A stretch of 64,000 nt of DNA from NCBI GenBank assembly GCA_002205965.3, contig NADL03000170.1:62001-126000 (forward strand), written 5' to 3'. The notes below the pieces were generated by a model. That model was not told the origin of the DNA and did no database searches. It saw nothing but the letters and a program-made list of their open reading frames with translations. The position numbers were made by a program, and so were the translations under genes. Within the stretch, counting starts at the first letter, position 1; each line of letters starts with the position of its first letter. Source of the stretch: Kappaphycus alvarezii. Taxonomy: Eukaryota; Rhodophyta; Florideophyceae; Gigartinales; Solieriaceae. Below, piece after piece: positions 1 through 9,239 of the stretch.

Positions 1-1770
1 ACGCCACAAGGCCAGGAAAAAGAGTATTATTGTGGTTTATCGCTAAATGGGAAAATCCATCCAAGAAGCGATTAAGAGTGATGGAAGCTGAAGGTCGTCG
101 ATTAGAAGCCAAAATTACAACAAAAGCGTTCGTATGATAGTCCAGTTAGTCTGTTTATGATCTAAAATGGAATCAGTTTCGATCTTTTTGTTTGAATGAA
201 AGAGTGCATGGTGGAACAAGTCATGTAGTTAATCCTGATGTCCAGGAGAACCCAGCGAAACGATGTTAGGAAAATAGCTGAGTTTCTTCATTACAAAGTA
301 GAAGAGCTAGGGTACGATCCAGGTGAGGTGGTTAACATACGATCGGCATTAGCAAGCGTTTAAGAGCGCCATTTTGGAAGGGAGGAAGATGGAGGACGTT
401 TTTAGGGGGAGGAAAGAGGTGATTCCTGTTGATGCGTCGGAAGTCGAAGGATGTATGAAGTATTACAAGCGCCGAAAGAAAGATGTCGGTTACAAGAGAG
501 CACTACCGTTCAGATACAAATAAATGGCCAAGATGATGCAGTATGCACGGAAAATAGGATTTGAATAGCTAGAAGCGACGTATTTCATGTCTGCCGCAGC
601 TTTGTGTTTCACACTATGGTTGCGAATAGACTGGCTCGTATCACCTAGATGGGGCGATATTATATTAAACGCTATGAATGATCAAAGGGTGCCCATATTG
701 AAGTAATGCTGAGGAATCGCAAGTTCTAGCGATCAAGCGAGAGACAGTTTTACACACTACATGAAATGTAAGATGAGCCCTGCACATGTGCATTCACACA
801 TTTGCATCGTTGGATTAGAACGTATTGAAGAGTTTTGAACAGATATTTCTCATAAGACGACCCACTTTTTCCCCACGCAGACGATCTGGTTAAAGAGCTG
901 CTCGGGGGGGGGGGGAGAAAATGAACACAAAAAATTTCATGAAGACGATAAACATGTGGGTTGACAGGTGCAACATAATTCCTCGTAGTGTTACGGGGAG
1001 GAACTTTCAAAATTCACTTTGCACTGTTTCCATCGGGGAGGAGCCCAGCACATGTTTATAAATGGTCGTAATCTGTGGCCGTTACATGTCGTAAGGTGGT
1101 GGGTGGATGGGTGTCGGGAGATGATGCTAACACTATCATGAGGTATTTGCTTGAAGAGGCGTGGAAATACGAAGAGAGTTACAGCCATTATTTGTTCACG
1201 AGAGGTAATAATTTAGATTTGAGAGCACCTATGCAGACGAGTGAGGAGCTGGGAAAGGAAATATCAGGATTAAGGGATGAGTTTGGGAAGTCGTTTAATG
1301 ATCAGGAACAGCTGATCAAGTTGTACATTTCCGTCCAGACTGCCAAGGTCACACAAGCAATGAAATAAATTGAGTCACTTAATCTGCCTAGATTTACCGT
1401 CAGTCAAATCAATAACTTGGAAAGGGCAAATGCGGGCGGTGGGAATGAGATCAGAAATGGCGCTTTAGAAGAACTGGCGCTTACCGACATTTTCCGCAAA
1501 TGCACATCACTAGCAAGAGTGCAAAACTGGAGGGAGGTAATTGTCCACTGGGAGTCGGGATGCCCTCATAAGAATCTCATCTTCACTCTTAGGAATGGTC
1601 TAATAGAGCCCGTACATCCGCATTTAAGTCTAAATATCACGATAGGAAGGTAATAGCGGAGGACTACATTCGACTGGGACAGGATGCTTTTATTGAGATG
1701 TACGATCCAGATAACGTGACAATTGTTGAACTTTGGAGACTTATAAGGGCAGGTTAGAGACATCCGAGAG
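1..1770 (+). pseudogene. Degenerate Crypton tyrosine recombinase (YR) element
   Basis: Cryptons move by a tyrosine recombinase in the nucleus. Reading through several frameshifts and stops, the strand gives a core-binding-like start near 262 (VRKIAEFLHYKVEELGYDPG), then MKYYKRRKKDVGYKRALPFRYK-like sequence at 449-520. A catalytic-domain stretch follows at 587-661 (LCFTLWLRIDWLVSPRWGDI), then RNRKF and YTLHEM near 720-770, and FTLHCFHRGGAQ at 1016-1051. The segment 1075-1368 holds GGWVSGDD..TIMRYLLEE with the likely nucleophile Tyr. After a stop at 1366 the same frame resumes to 1653 (FRKCTSLARVQNWREVIVHW), then AEDYIRLGQDAFIEMY to about 1757, which matches the C-terminal region that follows the recombinase in fungal Cryptons. 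The usual H-x-x-R box reads H-C-F-H-R, so the catalytic Arg position appears to be His. In-frame stops (361, 521, 566, 704, 1366) and at least four frame changes make it non-functional. Bases 3-134 encode a lysine-rich open frame that may be its N-terminal part. Recognition is from motif memory; no search was run. Confidence 0.83.
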
Positions 1771-2157
1771 AGTAACTACACAGTGAAGAAGCCATGTAGC
1801 TGTGCGAATGAATAAGTTTTCGTTTTCCTAGTCAGCAGTGCAGTTGAAGCACACAACATTTATGGCATTTCCAATGTCGTCGTATTGCCATGTGATTGTG
1901 TAGATGTATTTGTTAACATATGTGGCGTGAAATGGGCGTGAGAAGAATGAGCACCTCAAATAACAAAAGCCTACAAGGTCGGTACATAACAGACCAGAAT
2001 TGCCGCACATAAATTCACCGAAATCATCGCGAGGAGCGGTGACAAATCCTGGCGCCTTTGGCAGTAGTCCTTCCGATGAAGGGGGGTTTTACAGCTCGCA
2101 TTTTCCAATCCTTCACTGCCATATCCGAGTCATGAACCGCCCTCATACGATCCTGTC
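1771..2157. other. Unassigned DNA after the Crypton
   Basis: No recognisable product. A short minus-strand open frame (2010 to 1828) with several Cys and aromatic residues might be a coding scrap, but nothing ties it to a family. I see no terminal repeat marking the Crypton boundary. Confidence 0.3.
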
Positions 2158-2381
2158 TTATAATGAACCCCTTTGCGAGCATTTCCAGTCCCTTGTAGTG
2201 TTCTCCTTCGTCTCATTATCCCTCCTCAATATGCCACGTTCATTTACATACAATAGGAACAATTCTTTGCTGTTAAGAGCCTTGGAGGAAGTTATATTCA
2301 GCCGGGCAGCTAGCTGGGTGAGCACGAAGTCCTCGAAGGCCTGATCGAACTCTCTCTCATAATCGTTAGAAGATATTGTTC
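2158..2381 (-). pseudogene. Unidentified exon-like open frame
   Basis: On the minus strand an open frame of about 74 codons begins right after a pyrimidine-rich stretch ending TTTCTACAG, which resembles a splice acceptor. It contains EFDQAFEDFVLTQLAARLN and KELFLLYVNERGILRRDNE and stops at 2158-2160. The composition, helical and charged, is that of real protein rather than random sequence. No upstream exon was found and no family is recognised. It may be a fragment of a decayed host or transposon gene. Confidence 0.35.
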
Positions 2382-2802
2382 CTGTAGAAACAACAGAAAA
2401 AGTCTACAAGAGCAGCTGGACTACAGGAGAAACAAGATCAAAAAGCTGAGATTGGTGGATGTGAAGGAAGCCTGATTGCGATAGGTAATGGTGTGGGTTA
2501 TCGTGTACAGAAAGCAGGTCAGGCCGATGAACACAGTTTCGGATTTGTATGCTCGAGAGGTTGCGTATATGGTGCGATCATGAGCAGATGAAGAGAACCA
2601 AATATGACGTATGGAATTCATGAAGCACTGCGTGAATGACGAGAAGTACAATAAATGTGTTGATACCGCAACAAATTTATTTGTCGAGGGTGGTTAGAGT
2701 AAGGCTGCCCAATCTGGTAACTGAAACAGTGGAAATTCTTCGCTGCTAACAAGATCATGTACCCGTTCCACAGTATTGATCTCAATTATAACAATTGAAT
2801 AG

Positions 2803-2991
2803 GTCAACTACAAGTCCGGTGATCGTCAAGGGCAGCAGTGGCACACTACTGTACAGCTCAACCAGTTCAGACATGTACGTGAGGATATCTTTGGGTGGAA
2901 GTGGTATGCGGTGATATTGTCGGAGGTTTATGAAGAAGTCATCGTGGGGAGTGCATGTGGACATGGCGGAGTATGGAAGAAGATCGTTTAG
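2803..2991 (+). pseudogene. Unidentified coding remnant
   Basis: A 62-codon plus-strand frame reads smoothly (GQQWHTTVQLNQFRHVRED, then WYAVILSEVYEEVIVGSACG) and ends at TAG. In the neighbouring frame just upstream (about 2725-2795) the sequence WKFFAANKIMYPFHSIDLNY also reads as protein, suggesting one frameshifted gene. No family is recognised. The minus strand is open here too, so strand assignment is tentative. Confidence 0.35.
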
Positions 2992-3212
2992 CTACGTGGT
3001 GTTGTGCAGGGATGTTTCTTGGATGCATATACTAGGGTGCCGTTTGTAAGGAGAGTGACTGAAGGAAAAGAGGGTGAGGAAAATCTGGACTCAGTTGGGA
3101 GGGAAGTGAAATACTCTAAGAGTAACTCTCAGAGTTGGAGTGAGAGTGGTAGTTTAGGTGTTTTGGTTTATTAGGGGTGTAAATGGATCATTGTGAAGAA
3201 AACGAAGTAAAA

Positions 3213-3380
3213 TGTGTCGCTGGGTCGACACAATCTATCCTGTGTCGCACAGAAAACACAAGTAATGTGTCAACGGGTTGGTACAATTTATCCTGTGTCG
3301 CACTGCCAACAAAAGTAAACAAAAGTACCGTGTCGCTGGGTCGACACAATTTATCCTGTTTGGAACTGCCAGCACAATAA
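3213..3380 (+). repeat. Three-unit tandem repeat, about 51-63 bp
   Basis: Three imperfect copies of a unit beginning TGTGTCGCTGGGTCGACACA start at 3213, 3266 and about 3329. The middle copy carries a small internal duplication (AAACAAAAGT). The unit falls in an open frame 3183-3380, so it encodes a repeated peptide containing a WYNLSCVALP / RHNLSCLELP-type motif. There is no evidence that the frame is expressed; a minisatellite is the simplest reading. Confidence 0.75.
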
Positions 3381-3837
3381 AAATCTTGTTGCTTATTGCA
3401 TGAGCCTCATGCATTCTGTGGGTGGCACACAATTTCTCAGGTATCACTGTCCTATTACAGTGGCCAGCCACATGAAGGTCAACTTGATGTCTTGGTATTG
3501 ACACAATAACCTACCACAGCACTATCAACTCTTTATTTATTTGGAGACTGTTACATATTTAACCATTATCAAGACTTACGAGGTGTCCAAAATTGAATGC
3601 GAGCTACTCATCCGTTGTTATCTTCCACATCAGGGGGGGGAGGGCTCCCCATCGTTGCTCCCCTCTTTCTGCTTCTGTGTCTCCCTTTCGTTGTCTTCCT
3701 GTCCTTGCTCCTGCGCATTGAGAACTTGACCACCTCAGGAGGCTACTCCGAGTAAACAATCAAGCAAGCATCCCCAACATCGTCGACAGCGTGACCTCCA
3801 ACTACACCTACTAAGCCGACATCCAAAATTGCTTTCT
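3381..3837. other. Noncoding spacer
   Basis: No credible coding region. It contains an eight-G run near 3633, pyrimidine-rich sequence at about 3655-3720, and unrelated short open frames. Confidence 0.4.
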
Positions 3838-5560
3838 CTACAACTCGCGGCTAAACCGCCTGTGTCGTTTGAAGCACTCCTCCCGGTCCATCTTTTCTGT
3901 TGCGTCCTGTCCTTTGGTCTCTATCGATGTAACTTCATCTTGTCGTATGTCTGTTTGTTGTATGAGCAATTCCTGCATTACATGTATTGATCCGTCGACG
4001 TGAAAATAGCGATGGGCTTGTTCCAGTATTACCATCACCCCCAGAATCGGCTATCTAGGGCTCATCTTTTCGCCGTTTGCGACTGCGCTCCCCGCACGTC
4101 TTGAAAACGAACTTTTTCGCAGATAGCATCGAGCTCAGGAACTCAGACTGTACCTTTGTCTTCTTTGCTGATTCCACTATATCGACCATGGAATACAACG
4201 AAAGGTTGGCAAAAATTTCCTCATACACCTGATGACCTACAGTAAGAGCCTTCGCGAGAGTCGGAGCTACCTTATGCACTGCCTCTGCCATTTCAACTGA
4301 TGGATAGCCCTCTTTATGTTATCCATCTGTAACCTCCTGTTCCATAACAGTAACATGAAAGCCGTATAGTTCCTCTAGCAACAGGGCAAGCCTCTAGATC
4401 TGCGACCATAATTTCCGCACGAAAGCTGTGTAACCTTTTACATGACCGTAAAACCTACCGTCCTCGCTATAACCGGCAAAATTCGTATTCCAAGACGTTG
4501 TTTGATTCTTCCCGTTCATTCTTCAATGCAAAAAGCGATATCTTCCCCCTCCTGCAATTGGGAGAAGAGCTCAGAATACTTCATCTCTATAGCAGTAATT
4601 GCAGATGCAGATTCCCTGCAGATAACAGATCGAAGACGTTGCGAAATCGAGCGAATTGTGGGCGGCAGACCGCGACTTGATGACAATTCTACAAACCTTG
4701 CGTTATCTCTGAACTACTTCCACGTATTACTTGACTGGTCCAGGCCTCCAGATTCATAAATGAAAATAGCAAATTTCTATACTTCTTTTCCGAATTGGAG
4801 AGCTCACCTTGTAAAGAAGTTCCATGAACGCCTCGCAGAACCCACATGCCTCATCCACAACTTTGTTCTGTCTTTGAAAAAGTCCAGCAGGTACTGCACT
4901 TCTCTTTCCAATTTTGACGTTACCTTAGAGAACGAAAAGAGCATCAAAATCTAGTAGTTGAGATTCCAAATATCGGACGCAGTCTCTCATCAATTCCTTT
5001 CCGAACCTTCCTGTTAAACCAATTCAGACCGAATCAGCCCATACCTCAATTCCCTTCATAAACAAGAAACCCCCTAAAAAGTAAATCATATGAAAAGAAG
5101 GCAGGTCTAAACCAGGAGATATTAAACCTAAAGACATCATAGATTGTGAAATTCTTTTCAATCGAAATGCAAATGAAGCTCTTTGGTATTCTAGAACATG
5201 ACCGACTTTCTTTTTCTGCTCTCTTCTTGGTGCTGCTCTTCCTTGGCGTTCCCTAAATTGAGTCTTCAGTTCTTCAATGGCCGCGTTTACATCACTAAGA
5301 CCATATTTCAGCATTACTAACTTCACTCCAATTTTCATTAGACAAGACAGCATAGTGCGGTACTCTGCAATCCGTAGTTCGTGATACATGCAAACCACTT
5401 TCGACTTGATTTACGATAGCTTACCTTCTCGAGTAGAGCCCACTACATCACTAACTTTTTCCAATAAGCAATCATGAACAGTAGATTTTACTGTTTTGGC
5501 AAAATTCCAACAAGGTTTCTAGACAATTGAGCCCAAGGAGAAAAAAGTGAGATAGGGAGG
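3838..5560 (-). pseudogene. Broken gene for an unidentified, largely helical protein
   Basis: Protein-like sequence runs on the minus strand from about 5520 to 3838 through several frames. The best pieces are 5398-5024 (DVNAAIEELKTQFRERQGR, EQKKKVGHVLEYQRASFAF, then a hydrophobic stretch FHMIYFLGGFLFM), about 4920-4745 (LEREVQYLLDFFKDRTK, continuing in the next frame as VVDEACGFCEAFMELLYK), 4420-4055 (EELYGFHVTVMEQEVTDG, QVYEEIFANLSLYSMVDIVE, basic tail RSRKRRKDE) and 4038-3838. Most of it looks helical and charged, as in coiled-coil proteins. Frame changes and stops mean it is dead or, less likely, a multi-exon gene with short introns. I do not recognise the family. Confidence 0.45.
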
Positions 5561-5582
5561 GAGTCTATTTCACAGTCTCAAC

Positions 5583-6020
5583 TTTATAGAGAGGTTTAGT
5601 CAATTTGTCTGAACCAGAGAAAGGCGATGCAGAGCTCTATCTGCTGTAATAGATGAGCAGATTGATCCACGATCTATTTCTACAGCAGTGTCGAGAGTGT
5701 TTGTCGAAGTTCACGTACTAAGTGATGTAGAATGGCGCAGTAGACTTCTCCGGGTTGAGCAAACTGCCGATTGCCCGAGTGGAATGTTTGTGAGTCAAGT
5801 GACATTTGAAACTGGATTGCAACAGATTTCATGTGTTACAAGGCAATCAGAAGCAGCCCAATCACCAGTTGTATCCAAGTCTACTACCCTAGACAGAATC
5901 AGGGAATACGCTAGTGTTTTTGGAATATCAATTGGATGTTCAAGATTGGAACTTAAGTTGCGCGTTCGCCTCCTTATGAATCATTTGAACAGTCATCGCT
6001 CCAGTGCGCTGATGTATTAA
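5583..6020 (+). CDS. Fragment with a SAP-like C-terminal helix-hairpin (unidentified)
   Basis: Apart from one TGA at 5610, the plus strand reads continuously from about 5613 to the TAA at 6018. The C-terminus, LDRIREYASVFGISIGCSRL then ELKLRVRLLMNHL, has the spacing of a SAP-type DNA-binding hairpin: a helix, a short turn with small residues, an S/K-R-x-E-L segment and a second helix. That assignment is by eye only. No ATG clearly marks the start. It is divergent from the broken minus-strand gene on its left. It could be the tail of a transposon-encoded or host nuclear protein; the end at 6020 is only about 120 bp from a LINE insertion. Confidence 0.4.
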
Positions 6021-6137
6021 TAACCGAAATTCGCCTCGTGATCACGTATGCTAGTAATACAACTACATTACAGTGTCGTTCGCTGCGGTGTCGATCGTTG
6101 ACCAAGGGGAAATTTTCGGGTAATTTATTATTTAGTG

Positions 6138-6890
6138 GTGAATCTTTATGGGTTGTACAATGTTGAACAGAAGCGTGCGGAGGGTATTCATAAATCAACT
6201 ACGGATCCGGGCGGCGATTAGAAACCTGTCGCGGCTGCATTATTTGGAGACTAAACGCAAAACGGGTGACGAAGTCGCGGAGCTCCTGATGAGGGGAGGA
6301 ACCGCGACGGGAAGCAGCGAAGGAAGCAAGGCGGCGGAAAAAACCCTTACCGTCGTTGCCCAAGGCGATACAGATATCAATCCCGACGGAGGAGAGGAGG
6401 ATATCGTTTTGGTCGCAGTAATTGCCGTAATGACGATGTTTCTCGCGCTCTGCGAGTGTCGCGGCAGCGCCTGCGATAACCGTACTCGGCGAGATGTGGC
6501 TGCGTGTGGAGGGTGGGCAACAGTAACGTCGACGGCGATATCGGTACTGTGAAGCCTGTATGCAGCGGGTATGTAAATGTCCATTCGTAGCGCGGGGGAC
6601 TCCGAATGCCCAGATGAGTTGGGAACCTGGTAGAGAAGTTGATTCTCGACGAGGGCGACGATCCCAGCTTCCTTTCAGTAGCGGGCAAGAACGTTGCGGA
6701 GGATGTGATGACGACGACCATTCCGTCTACGTATTTGTAGGTCAACGCGTGTTGACCACTTGGATCTAAGACGGGTGCGATGTCGGCCGAGCGGCGCGGG
6801 CAGACTGGACAGCGAGTAGATCCAGGGAATAGCGCGATGCCGGGACGTAGAGCCAGAGCTATCTTCCACGTAGAAAAGGACATTTACGTA
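6138..6890 (-). pseudogene. LINE (non-LTR retrotransposon) 3' end, copy 1
   Basis: Minus strand, C-terminal part of a non-LTR retrotransposon ORF. It reads, across frame changes, PGIALFPGSTRCPVCPRR (zinc-binding CPVC), a GQHALTYKY segment, HHILRNVLARY, ALRMDIYIPAAYRLHSTDI, AREKHRHYGNYCDQNDIL (in the second copy) and GKGFFRRLASFAASRRG. This order, CxxC followed by D..G.HA, R/H-H..LR and a late EK..Y..C block, is the C-terminal domain seen downstream of RT in many LINEs. The ORF ends at a TAA at 6249-6251 (SLQ/VSK region), followed by a 3' UTR shared with copies at 22.6-23.3 kb and 29.7-30.0 kb. The homology ends in ACAACCCATAAAGATT at about 6140. RT itself is absent, so this copy is 5'-truncated. 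Confidence 0.8.
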
Positions 6891-7153
6891 CCGCGGTGGG
6901 GGTGACGAAGCGAAAAAAAAACTGATGAGGCGAGTATGTGCGCAGGGAGAGGAGCCGTGCTCGGTCCTGGGCTGCGGCGGACGAGGACAACCTATCGGAC
7001 TTCGATAGCATGAGTTCAGTTGTGATCGCAGACTGGAGCCTTTCGCTTATTTGGAAAGCAGTGTCATTTCCTGAAGTGTACTGAAAAGTACGTTTCATTG
7101 GGAATGAGGTTAGTTTTTTGAGCTTAGTCAAAGTAGACCATTGCACTTGGAAG
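6891..7153. other. Spacer between LINE copy 1 and the gypsy LTR
   Basis: Short open frames on both strands. The LINE similarity fades around VTPTAVR (about 6890-6910, minus). The sequence GCACTT at 7143-7148, five bases from the LTR, also occurs directly after the other LTR (12482-12487) and could be a shifted target-site duplication. Confidence 0.35.
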
Positions 7154-7455
7154 TGCTTGTAAATTTCCTTTATCCTTTCCTGTCCTTCGTAAGCCAAGCG
7201 CAACCTCCCTCCTATCATGGCCGTGGAAAATCACAGCGCTATACAGTATAAAGTACAGTATACGTACACTATACAGTACAGTATACTGTACTGCGCCGTG
7301 CCTCAAACCCCCACCCCCCTCCTGGCAAGCAGCGGGGATACGCCTGGAAATTTCCAGAAGTATCTCCCCAGGGTTCGGCGCTGTACAGTACTGTACGATG
7401 CCATTGCGGGGCACGTATAGTACTGTACTTGGCACACAGTAATCTACGTGCCACA
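7154..7455 (-). repeat. 3' LTR of gypsy element A
   Basis: About 300 bp, clearly homologous to 12211-12481 in the same orientation (shared landmarks: AAATTTCCTTTAT, GCCGTGCC.CAAACCCCCACC, GTACTGTACTTGGC, TAATCTACGT). It begins TG and ends CA. It is longer than its partner mainly because of an AT-rich stretch of TATACAGTA repeats at about 7240-7295. It is rich in near-palindromic TACAGTACTGTA motifs. Confidence 0.85.
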
Positions 7456-7457
7456 GG

Positions 7458-7468
7458 CCCCCCTCTTT
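7458..7468 (-). other. Polypurine tract of gypsy element A
   Basis: On the minus strand AAAGAGGGGGG lies two bases before the LTR start TGTGGCAC. This is the position and composition of the plus-strand primer used in LTR-retrotransposon replication, and it fixes the element's orientation as minus. Confidence 0.8.
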
Positions 7469-7975
7469 AGGTACGCTGCCTTCCCGGCCGTACCGCACAA
7501 ATAATGTGCGCAGCCAAATTGTTTTTTCTTTCCGACCCTCGCCTCCCCGCTAATGCCGCACCACCCTTCCCGGAGCATTCTCTTTCCAACTGCTGTACGC
7601 ACCCACTCCGGAGCCTTATCCTCCTCCTTGCATTTGTGTCCGAGTCATTCCCCGTCAGCGAGCAAGAGAACACTGAGACGTGCCGTGGTGCAACAACACT
7701 GCCGATATGCTCGCGGGAGCGCGCAAGACGACGACAAGGGGTCCTCACGCAAGAGGTGGTAAAGGTCGACTGAGTGGGAGAAGGGTGGCCTTCCTATCTC
7801 CGCTCTTCTTTGCCGCCTTCGCTTTCCTCTTGCAAACCGCACCCCCAACCCTAAACACTCTCTTTTTTTCCTTCTTCTTCTGTTCCGTCCCGTTCTTTCC
7901 CCACTCCTCCTGTGCTTCCTTCCTCATCATCTTCCCTGTGCTGACCCTACGAGCTTCGTGATCTACCTCCACCGG

Positions 7976-8478
7976 ATGGCACGAGCACGACAGAGGGCCG
8001 CCAAGAGCACAGATGGTATGGCCCCTCGCGGTCAGCTGTCCGCGAAAGCGGCACGGATCCCCCCACCGACCGCCTCCCAGTTAACTCGTCCGGTGGCTGC
8101 CCGTCTACTTGGACAACACGACACCGTCAAGATCTCGTTCCATGAAGGCTCTAAGTTCCATTTCAAAGTACACCCCGAAAGATCACCGATCCCGACTTCC
8201 CTGAGATAGTATGAGCTCTACGCCCTCTTCGTTCGCCAGATTGCGCCCTTGGTACGCGCTTTTGACGGCAAGGATATGACGTTCGAAGACGCGTATTCTC
8301 TTGATCCCGCAGAGTAAACTCATGACCGCTGCTTTTATAGGTCGCTTCCGGAGGGCGTGGCCGATGCTCAACGTATGCTGGTGCAAAGAGGACAAGGTCC
8401 ACCGTGTGACAGACGAGGAGACGGGGGAGACTCACGTAATTCTCCTCTATACCCTGGCCTTCGAGGATTATAAACAAT
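7976..8478 (+). pseudogene. Gene remnant with histone H3 N-tail mimic
   Basis: ATG at 7976 opens a frame starting MARARQRAAKSTDGMAPR, then GQLSAKAARI. Against the canonical H3 tail, 17 of the first 28 positions match, including R2, Q5, K9-S10-T11, P16-R17, Q19-L20 and K23-AAR26; K4, K14, K18 and K27 are replaced. The match stops there: no histone fold follows. The frame continues HDTVKISFHEGSKFHFKV to a TAG at 8207, then reads on in the same frame (YELYALFVRQIAPLVRAFDG) to a TAA at 8315. It resumes in the +1 frame as FRRAWPMLNVCWCKEDKVHR and ETGETHVILLYTLAFEDYKQ to a TAG ending at 8479. A pyrimidine-rich leader (about 7790-7970), as in fungal promoters, precedes it. It lies antisense inside gypsy element A. 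A role as an H3 decoy or reader bait is inference only. Confidence 0.7.
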
Positions 8479-9234
8479 AGTATCATCACAACGTTGACTC
8501 CGATAGGTTCGAGCTTGGTCATTCTGATCGGATTGTAGCAGTCCTGTATATCTATTCTTGGTGTCAACGCCATCCGAACAGCAAACGTGTTCACTCATTC
8601 ACTCGATCCCGAGAGCCTCGGTCGGCTCCACGGTCCCACTGGCTTCTCCCTGTTTGTTGCGTACCATTCACGGACAGTCATGAGGTTGCATCGGCGCGTC
8701 CATCACCAACGATCTGACCGAGCTCGGGTATAATGATCAGGCGCAGAAGTGGTTCGAGACCTTTCGCACTTTGGCGGAAACCAGCTGGCAGAACCCCTCT
8801 GCCGTTGGTCGCGTGTGTGACATTGGCGACGCCCAGAAGCACCTCCCTCAGAGAAAATTCGTCTTGCAGAACGTCTCGCCGCTCAGCACATCCGTGTCCT
8901 CCCTTCTTTGCCTTCTTGCGGGAGTTTAAATCTTTACATTAGCCGGTTCGAGCGGTTTCAACCACGGCATTGCTGTGAACGTCGGACTGAAACAACTCCC
9001 AGACCCTTCCTAATCCCCCGTGCTAGAACTTTACGTCGGATCTTTGAAAGAGTGCATCGGCCGAAGCATGTAATTCTACTCTGTTCGCAAGGTAAGGAGG
9101 CTAGTTATTCTCGAGGGGCACAACTCTAACCTCTAGGGTCACTGAAAAGGAAGCAACCGGGCCAGGCGGAAGCGCGAGGCCCGAGAAAGGGGCCATTCGG
9201 GACCCTCGTCTAGCACTACAGTTACCCTCCGAAC
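8479..9234 (+). other. Probable continuation of the H3-mimic gene remnant
   Basis: Plus-strand open stretches continue after the H3-mimic segment: GPTGFSLFVAYHSRTVMRLH near 8630-8690, KIRLAERLAAQHIRVLPSLP near 8850-8910, and open frames to about 9129. They look coding but change frame and carry stops. No domain is recognised. The right edge, about 9230, is where minus-strand reverse transcriptase sequence of gypsy A begins, so this 1.8 kb block either replaced or was inserted into the integrase region. Confidence 0.35.
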
Positions 9235-9239
9235 GTGGA

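Noticed and set aside
7504-7961. Overlapping plus-strand frames rich in Ser, Arg, Phe before the H3-like ATG
   Set aside because: Pyrimidine-rich low-complexity DNA; better explained as a leader or promoter region.
8501-8960. GGTTCGAG-type strings suggesting tRNA T-loops
   Set aside because: No acceptor stem, anticodon arm or B-box spacing could be folded around them.
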